Source of the DNA: Alligator mississippiensis | Taxonomy: Eukaryota > Chordata > Crocodylia > Alligatoridae | Length of the DNA stretch: 64,000 nt | Direction: 5' to 3' | Assembly (NCBI RefSeq): GCF_030867095.1 | Contig: NC_081824.1 | Span: forward strand, 306,668,956-306,732,955 | In this document: positions 57,300 to 64,000 of the stretch, piece by piece | Layout: the number at the start of each line of letters is the position of its first letter | Numbering within the stretch: the first letter of the stretch is position 1 | The notes under the pieces: generated by a model | Database searches by the model: none | What the model saw: the letters and a program-made list of their open reading frames with translations, nothing else | What the model was told of the DNA's origin: nothing | Translations under genes and position numbers: made by a program

Positions 57300-58065
57300 T
57301 GTGACAGAGCACGGTTTTATCGCGCTATTTTTCTGTTAATTCTGTTCATGTTATAATATTATGTGACTCTATGCATTTCATTAGCCTGTGCACAGAAAAT
57401 GAAGGCTTAAATGCCAGGTCTGGCGCATACAGGACAAGACAGGATGGACTTTTAGCATCAATAGTCTTGAATAGCTTTGACGTATCAACAAAGGTGAAAT
57501 GCCAGACATGGGCAGGGGATAACACATGGCAATGGAAGAGCAGGCTGGAGGAACATGTCAGCTCCTGGCCAGAAGAGTCTGGAGAATGGGGCAAGTGGAA
57601 GAGTTATAGGGAGGTGGAGGGATAGGAAAGGGAATAGCTCATTACCTTTGGGGGTGCTCAGGGCTGTATGGGCTGGACTGAGGCAATGGAACTGTCTAAC
57701 CCTTTGGAGAGGGCAGAGAACCTGTGGCTACATGGCCTCTGCCCCACTAAATGCCTTTACTAAAGATACTGGGAGAGACTGTATGCTGTGCTGCTTGCAA
57801 CTTTGGGTTGCACTGGGTCCCCACAACAGGCGGTAAAGTCTCTCTCTCAGGAGAAGAACTGGATGCTTACTCCTCGAATCAGGAGCATGGAAAACCAGGG
57901 AGGGTGAAGTACTGAAAAGCCCAAATCCTCAGTTATAAAGAGCCTGGGCTCTCTTCTCCTCCAGTCTAGAAAGCATGCCTGGGTTGGCTTCAGGGGGGTA
58001 CTTTCTGAGACCAGATAAGGTTGTGGTAGTCCCAAGCAAGCAACCCTGTGGGACAACTCTGTGAC
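57300..58065. mobile_element. Probable solo LTR
   Basis: TGTGACAGAG at the left and CTCTGTGACA at the right give TG...CA termini with a 10-bp inverted repeat, 766 bp apart. Flanks GCAAG and AAAAG agree at three of five bases, a possible decayed duplication. I see no coding sequence. It resembles the 47664-48599 insert in termini but not in body. Confidence 0.45.
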
Positions 58066-60660
58066 AAAAAGCAACTACGGAGCTCAGGGCCTGAGGGCTT
58101 CCAACGCAAGGGAAAGTACTACTATATACTACTCTCAGTAAATTAGTTAGAATTAAAACTACGCTAAGTCTCTTATGGAAGATACAAAAGGAAACTACAT
58201 GTATTTTCAGTGATGAATTTCAACAGTAACGGTATATGTTCCCTCTCTTTGTATATGGACTGACTGTGCACCTAGGCAGAGCGCAGTGAAGTAAATGCTG
58301 TTCCATATGATTGCATTAACAGTTTGTTCATATACGAAGAATGATAAGGTAAGGGCCCAAGACAGCCTTTTTTGAAATTAATAAAAGCAGGAAGTAAAGA
58401 ATAGCTACAATTTTGGAAATATCCTTTCCCTTTTACATTGAGTCCTTATGTTCTTTCCTTCCCCATTTCCACCTAAAAGAATTCTCCATTGCCCACACCC
58501 CTTCCAGTTCAAGACAAGCTTTCAGCATAGAAACTTTCTACCTCCAAATATGCCAATTTGTACCTAATATTAGCCATTAAATCCTTTGGATTTAAGGATA
58601 ACTATCCAATTTCCTTTACAGTGAGCTGGGAAACCAAGAACTTGCAATTCCATATCTTTGAAAGAGAAAGATTATCCAAGACAAACTGATTTTTATTATG
58701 TGCACATAGCTTGTAACAACATGATAGGTAGAAAAGCTAATTTTTAGTGTGTTACTATAATAACCCTCCATTATTGTTAACACATTAATGGAGTTTCGCT
58801 TTTTAATTCTGAAAGTATCTAGATCTCAGAATTTGTACTTCTGTGCTGGAAACAGCTTCACAGTTGCCAATTTGGCTTTTCATGAATGTTATAAATATGC
58901 AGAGTGTGTTTAGAGTAATTATGTGACAAAGATAGGCTAGCTGCTTCCCAAAGTTTATTTAAGAACAAGGAAAAATATAATTCTTTTTCTGTATAAGAAA
59001 CATATTTACCGTTTGCTTGGTAAACCAAGAATGACTTCCAGCTCATTTAATTTACAGAAATTACCCAAGAAAGAATAAGAAAATAATTTATCTCGATTTA
59101 AGTACCACACTAAACGGGAGGAAATTTGAAAACAAATCTTTCTCTCTTACATGTTCTGTACTGTCAGCAAGTTTAGACATATGTTTCTATCTTGCCTATT
59201 TTCTCCCTGAAGGAAAGCACGTAGGAAAACATTAAAAAAAAAAAGTTACATATGGAATTTTCTAGCCCATTTAAATCAGCAACTGCAAATATTTAGGCAG
59301 TAAATACCAATATTTAGGCAGTAAATACCAATTATGCAACAGCTATGAGAGTTTCTTCCGATTTGTTCATGTAACAAAAATGTAAAACCTACAGTAAATG
59401 AGGCATATATTTTGATCAAATTATTTTTCACTTTTAAAGAGAAAAACATGTTGCCTGGAAGCTGACTCAAAAATAAAAGCACACACAAAGATGTGTGGAA
59501 ATCTTATTAAATGCTCATACAATAGTAAAAAAATAGAACTATTTGAATTCTAAAGTGAAACCCAGAAAAGTGATCAATTATCTGAACAGATAAAACCTTC
59601 TGAAACAGTTTTCCTGCACCACCTTCCTGGATCTGAATGACCTGGCAGTTTCCATACAAATATTTTAATAAAAAAAACACAGGCGCGCACACACTGGAGA
59701 TTTGTCCTGTGTAAACTTCCATTTGTTCCAGCTACAATTAACATACCCACATAAAAACCCTGCAAATTATTTACGTGTGCAAACAGTAGTTCGGAATATA
59801 TGATGCTGCAGCAAAGCTTTTTACTATTCAAATTATTGTAATGCCAATATGTATGCAAATTTAGCTAAAAAATTCAACTAATCCTTCACATTTTTCTAGA
59901 ATAACTGTTTTATTTATTTATTTTTTAAGCCTGCCAAAATGCCCTGCATCTAGCAGCTATGCCTTGAGCTCTGGGATAAAAAAACCCCTTTGTTTAGATT
60001 ATAAACTCTTAGGGAGCAGGGACTATACCTAGCACAATGGAGCCAGGGGCCCCATGGAACTACTGCAGTACAAATAAAAAGCTGCAATATTTTCTAAGAG
60101 AAAGACAGAGTGCGAATGACAAATTTGTAATGGTTCACTGAAGCAGATGTAATTAAACTGATGCAATACAACTCATTTCTAATTAAAAACTGTTAAGTTA
60201 TCCAGGAGAGAGAAGTTCATTCATAGGAGGAGAAACAGGTTTATTATGGGCTACTAATATGATTGATGAAGGTTAAAATGCTCATTTCTATTAGCGTATC
60301 ACATAGATAGTCTCTTAACATAGTATTTCATATCCTATCCAGAGTCTAGCAGCAGTCTGGTTTCTGAATGGAGATCTCAAGACTGACCCCTTTTTTCTGA
60401 CATTCGTAGTTCTATGATAGTGTGTTCTGGCAACTATGGCAAGCTCTTCAGTTATTAGCAATGGAGAAGAACCAACATTACAACTTAATCATTGCCTGCG
60501 TCCAAAAGGAGCACTTCAGGCAGCCCCAGATGTGCGCCCCTATAATCCTCCCTTGACCTCCAATAAAAGTTGCCTAAAGGCTACCTTTATTATACAGCAG
60601 CTCATTTCAAGAAGATATGCAATTTGTGATGATGTCCACTTTTAAACAGCCATAGAGGAG
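58066..60660. other. Sequence without recognised features
   Basis: AT-rich sequence with a short exact duplication (GGCAGTAAATACCAAT at about 59295-59335). No exon, RNA gene or transposon end was recognised. Confidence 0.4.
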
Positions 60661-60667
60661 TCATAAA

Positions 60668-60770
60668 GTAGTATGGCTGGAAGGGACCTCCAGAGAGCAT
60701 CTAGTCCAACCCCCTGCCGGAAGCACCATCATCCCTATCCAAACCATCCTACGCAAACCATAAACTAAAC
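60668..60770 (-). mobile_element. CR1 LINE 3' fragment
   Basis: TATGGCTGGAAGGGACCTCC, ATCTAGTCCAACCCCCTGCC and CATCCCTATCCA are antisense CR1 3' words. The fragment ends at the hAT MITE that follows. Confidence 0.65.
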
Positions 60771-60780
60771 TCTATGTAAA

Positions 60781-61267
60781 TAGGGACATAATACATTTGT
60801 AATTCTGTGGAGTTCTCAAAATTCAGGCAATGCCTACAAAATCCAGGTGGGGGGGGGGGACTTATGGAAAAGAAAATGCTGGCTCCTCCCACCCAGTGGG
60901 GCAGGAAAGGGGGAGCTGCCCACTCACAAGGGCTGTGGGTAAGATGTTTACTGACTCCACCCCTTGCTGCTGACCGGCTGTGAGGACTACCCATCATGTG
61001 TCCCTGCCCTTCTCCACCAATCATCAGTGGGGGTGGGGCTACACAACACATAGCCCATGCAGCCAATCAGTGTCAAGGGGCAGGAACACATGACAGGCAG
61101 CCCCTGCAAGCAATCAGTAGTGAGGGGTGGAGTCACTGGGGTCCCTCACCCAATCAGAGGCATGAAGCAGGGCAGACCTGCCGTGCTCCGCATGCAAAAT
61201 GGCTTCCTAGGCTTATGTTCTTCTAGTGAAATCAGGGAGCAGACCCACAAAATTAGGTAGGTCCCTA
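60781..61267. mobile_element. hAT-type MITE with repeated CCAAT boxes
   Basis: TAGGGACATAATAC at the left and GTAGGTCCCTA at the right are inverted termini. Flanks TATGTAAA and TACATAAA agree at six of eight bases, an old 8-bp duplication. The interior holds degenerate units of about 45 bp containing CACCAATCAT, CAGCCAATCAG, CAAGCAATCAG and ACCCAATCAG. There is no transposase frame. Confidence 0.6.
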
Positions 61268-61760
61268 TACATAAAGCTACCAGGGAACCATGGCAGCCAA
61301 TGTCCTGCTTCTATAAAAAGCTGTCATAGGCTTAAGAAGTCCCAGGTAGAGGGCCACGCCCCCTGCTACAGTGAAAGGCAAACAACCCTGTCAGTCCATA
61401 CCAACCTGACCACGGGGTACAATTTCTTCCTGACCCCAAATATGACAACCGATCTGACCCTGAGCAGAGGGGCAAGACGCTCTAACCAGGAACCTCTACT
61501 TTGCTGCCAGCAACAGCATTGGCACACCCCAGCTGAAGTCCCCTGCCGTGCCTGTAGCCAACCCCCAATGCCTCTGGGAAGGCTTAAGAACACCCTGACA
61601 CATATAACAAAAGAGGGCTCCTGTGGACAACAAAGCTTTGATAGAGAGCTCCCACTAAGATGCACCTTGTGGTGGTGTGCATTCTGCCTGTCCATCAACA
61701 CTTGCATCCAGTCTCATTCCAATGACAGGTTTTCAATCATACTCATGGTTCCTTAGTTTG
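61268..61760. other. Possible old dispersed repeat
   Basis: The wording TACAATTTCTTCCTGACCCC and AAATATGACAACCGATCTGA recalls a LINE-derived repeat common in reptiles, as far as I remember. Ends are not visible. The 176-codon frame here has no recognised domain and I do not call it a gene. Confidence 0.3.
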
Positions 61761-64000
61761 GGGGGGGGGGCGGAGGGGTTGGTTTTTTGTTTGTTGTTTT
61801 GTTTGTTTTTTTTTACAGACAACTCTACCTTTTTATAATGGACTTTATGAACAAGGATTTTTAGCCTCTTAATATACACATCATATATACACATACACAA
61901 ATATATATATATGGACTGCCTGTAAATTTATGGATTGCTGGCACCCCTGGACAGGGTGACATAAGATGTCTTCTTTCTGACTATATTTGTCTAAGTTTTC
62001 ATTAAGTAGTTCTAAGCCTTTGTTGGAGGAGGGGGATAAAAAGGGGCTCCGTGCTCCAAGACAGGTTCCTCTGGCATCCTTTGCTGAAGTTCCTATCTGC
62101 AGAGGTAATGAAGTACCAATACCTCTTAAAACTTAAGTCTCTAAATTTGAGTAAGATCTCCCTAACAGGCTGGCCCCTGTTAGAAATTCTGAGGATTTCA
62201 AGATGTAGAGATTTTAACCTGCTTATTTCTGTTTGGATCATAAAAGTATCTCTATCTATCGTGCTGTTCTTTATTTGCTATGGTCTTTATTTATTTTTAT
62301 AATTTGAGATTTTTAATAAAGTTTCCTTTAAAACGCTCAGAGCATTTTACTCCATGGGAGAACTCGTTTAACTGGGAACAGGGGCTGTCAAAAGTATCTG
62401 TTGTACCCCTAAATTTCCTCCAGCCATCAACATACATCAACTAAATCAGATGACAATATTTTTATTGCTATTAAAATGTTTATAATATAAAAATATAATA
62501 TAAAATATTTTATTATTATAAAAATGGAGGGAAGATGTCTTGATGTTAGGATATAGTTTATGGAGATTTTCCACATATTTACATTTTTCCAGAGTTGGAT
62601 TTGCCATAAAAAGGCAGCTTCCTGTTACAGAAGAACAGTTTCTGTTTACAGTACCTTTTCTTTTCTCTGAAATGACTGTTATCATTTAGAGCAATGAATA
62701 TTCTTTTTAGAAAATATTCAAAACAAACAATGTAAATGAGAAACAAATGAGTCATAGATAACAACCTAAGTTGCTAGTGTCACAGAACTTTTTAAAAGCA
62801 TACAAATAATCCTGGTATGCCATTTAAGATTAGTTTTAGAAGATCTATAGCAGCAAAACATTTTATGTACATTTGATAAATCTAACACTGCAAAGACAAA
62901 TTAATATACAACGTTTCTTGACATTTAAAAATCTCTCTCATGAGTACGAAGAAAAATTTGGAGATAAAACCAAAATTAGTCATCACTTAAAAATTCATAA
63001 CTGAAAGAACTTCCTGTAATGTCTTTGTTTAGCCTAACAGTAATTTCTCCAAAAGGAAGCCTTCCAAGAGGGAAATTAAAGTAGACCGTTAACATTTTTC
63101 CTTTCTGTTGGACAGAAGTGTCATAAGCCAGGCTAAAATGGGATATTGTCTTTTTTCTTTTTTGTGTCTTATTTTAATATTCTACCCAATTCTGTAAGTT
63201 ATTTTGCTTCCTTTTGTTAGCCATCCTGAGCCTTTGTTGGGGACAGTGGCATATAAATCTAAAAATTAAACAGATTATGACATTTCCAAACTAAGCCATG
63301 CTTCTAAGGTTGTTGCTCAGAACTTTGTCAAGCAGTGGCTAAGTGAAATTAGGAGGAGTAGTTCATTTCTGTTCTGATACTCAGCAATGTGGTACAGTGG
63401 TAAAAATGGCAAGAAATATGCCAGTAGCAGGTGGTGCTGCAGAAAACTAGTGAAAGCAGAAGACGGGGTAAGAGTTAGCCAGTGTGATCGAAAAATGGAG
63501 AGCTAAAACAACAGCTTTCCCTATAACTTTCCTATGACCTCCTGCAGCAGTCAGAGGCATCAAGCATCCAGGGAAAAAGAGCTTTCCGTTTCCTCCTCCT
63601 ACCCATTGCAAGAGAAGGAAAAATCTATAAAGTCTGATACAACAGTTGGAAAACCAAAGCAGGGTCAACAAATAGCACCTAGCATGTTTCTCAAGGCCAG
63701 ATAATTTGAATAAAAAACCCCCAAACCTTCAGGTATTGAATGACCACAATACAGAGGTATGGCCAAGATGACAAATGCTGCAAAAGAGGCAGTTAATTCC
63801 GTCTAAGTATGGATTTAGAGCTATAGAGTAATTAAGTGTAAACTGAAACCTAAAATTAGGGTATGAAACTTACTGTTGCAATATAAACAGCAAGAGCTTG
63901 GCAATCCATAATGACAATAAAAGAAAAAGAACCAGGCACTTAGAAAAACACAGAGACTGCGGGGTTAGTGTTTCACACTAAAAAAACAAAAAACAAAGAA
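61761..64000. other. AT-rich sequence without genes
   Basis: Holds G- and T-runs near 61757-61815, a TATATA run near 61903, and an AT-only patch at 62455-62525. At about 63215-63270 CCATCCTGAGCCTTTG and GGCATATAAATCTAAAAATT resemble a LINE 3' tail. No exon or CpG island marks a PRRG1 promoter. Confidence 0.4.

Noticed and set aside
61226..61756. 176-codon open frame
   Set aside because: No domain, atypical composition for a host gene, and wording that recalls a dispersed repeat.

Overview
The window looks like nuclear DNA from a sauropsid, most likely a crocodilian, with a turtle as the main alternative. It is AT-rich, it carries several CR1 LINE fragments, hAT-type and Tigger/pogo-type DNA transposons and a fairly young endogenous retrovirus, and it holds one widely spaced vertebrate gene. 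There are no operons, rRNA or tRNA genes, or CRISPR arrays. The species call rests on repeat types recognised from memory, not on a search.

The only host gene I can support is PRRG1, on the minus strand from 42011 (ATG) to 18397 (stop). Three coding exons join in frame (10 + 161 + 525 nt) into a 231-residue single-pass membrane protein. It has a short propeptide, a Gla domain, one transmembrane helix and two cytoplasmic PPxY motifs. The introns are about 12.0 and 11.0 kb and are littered with repeats. I find no CpG-island-like promoter up to 64000, so transcription probably starts beyond the right edge. The AT-rich, repeat-poor stretch at about 12.7-18.4 kb lies downstream of the stop codon and may include a long 3' UTR.

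Left part (1-12 kb): a 32-base-class MITE with terminal inverted repeats (782-1467), then a nest of elements. A degraded hAT-like element (about 1584-11883) has been entered by a complete provirus (1902-9933) and by a 991-bp hAT MITE (10088-11078, exact 8-bp target duplication). The provirus has two 499-bp LTRs that differ at about 11 sites, a 4-bp target duplication (TGAT), an arginine-tRNA-like primer binding site, a consensus splice donor, gag and pro-pol in one frame broken by three in-frame TGA codons and two frameshifts, and an uninterrupted 420-codon env. The gag-pol half is gammaretrovirus-like. The Env transmembrane subunit has an internal fusion loop bracketed by cysteines, as in alpharetroviruses, so the element looks recombinant.

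Right part (42-64 kb, upstream of PRRG1's first coding exon): a hAT-like MITE (43485-44066), three CR1 copies lying one after another on the minus strand (44.5-48.9 kb, the third split by a 936-bp LTR-like insertion with a 5-bp duplication), a second Tigger-type element swollen by a GC-rich minisatellite (54156-55143), another probable solo LTR (57300-58065), and a hAT MITE carrying several CCAAT boxes (60781-61267). The points most worth following are the recombinant provirus with an intact env, a hammerhead-ribozyme-like core in a short dispersed repeat family, a PCNA-binding motif kept in a Tigger remnant, and a CT microsatellite that serves as the polypyrimidine tract of a PRRG1 exon.
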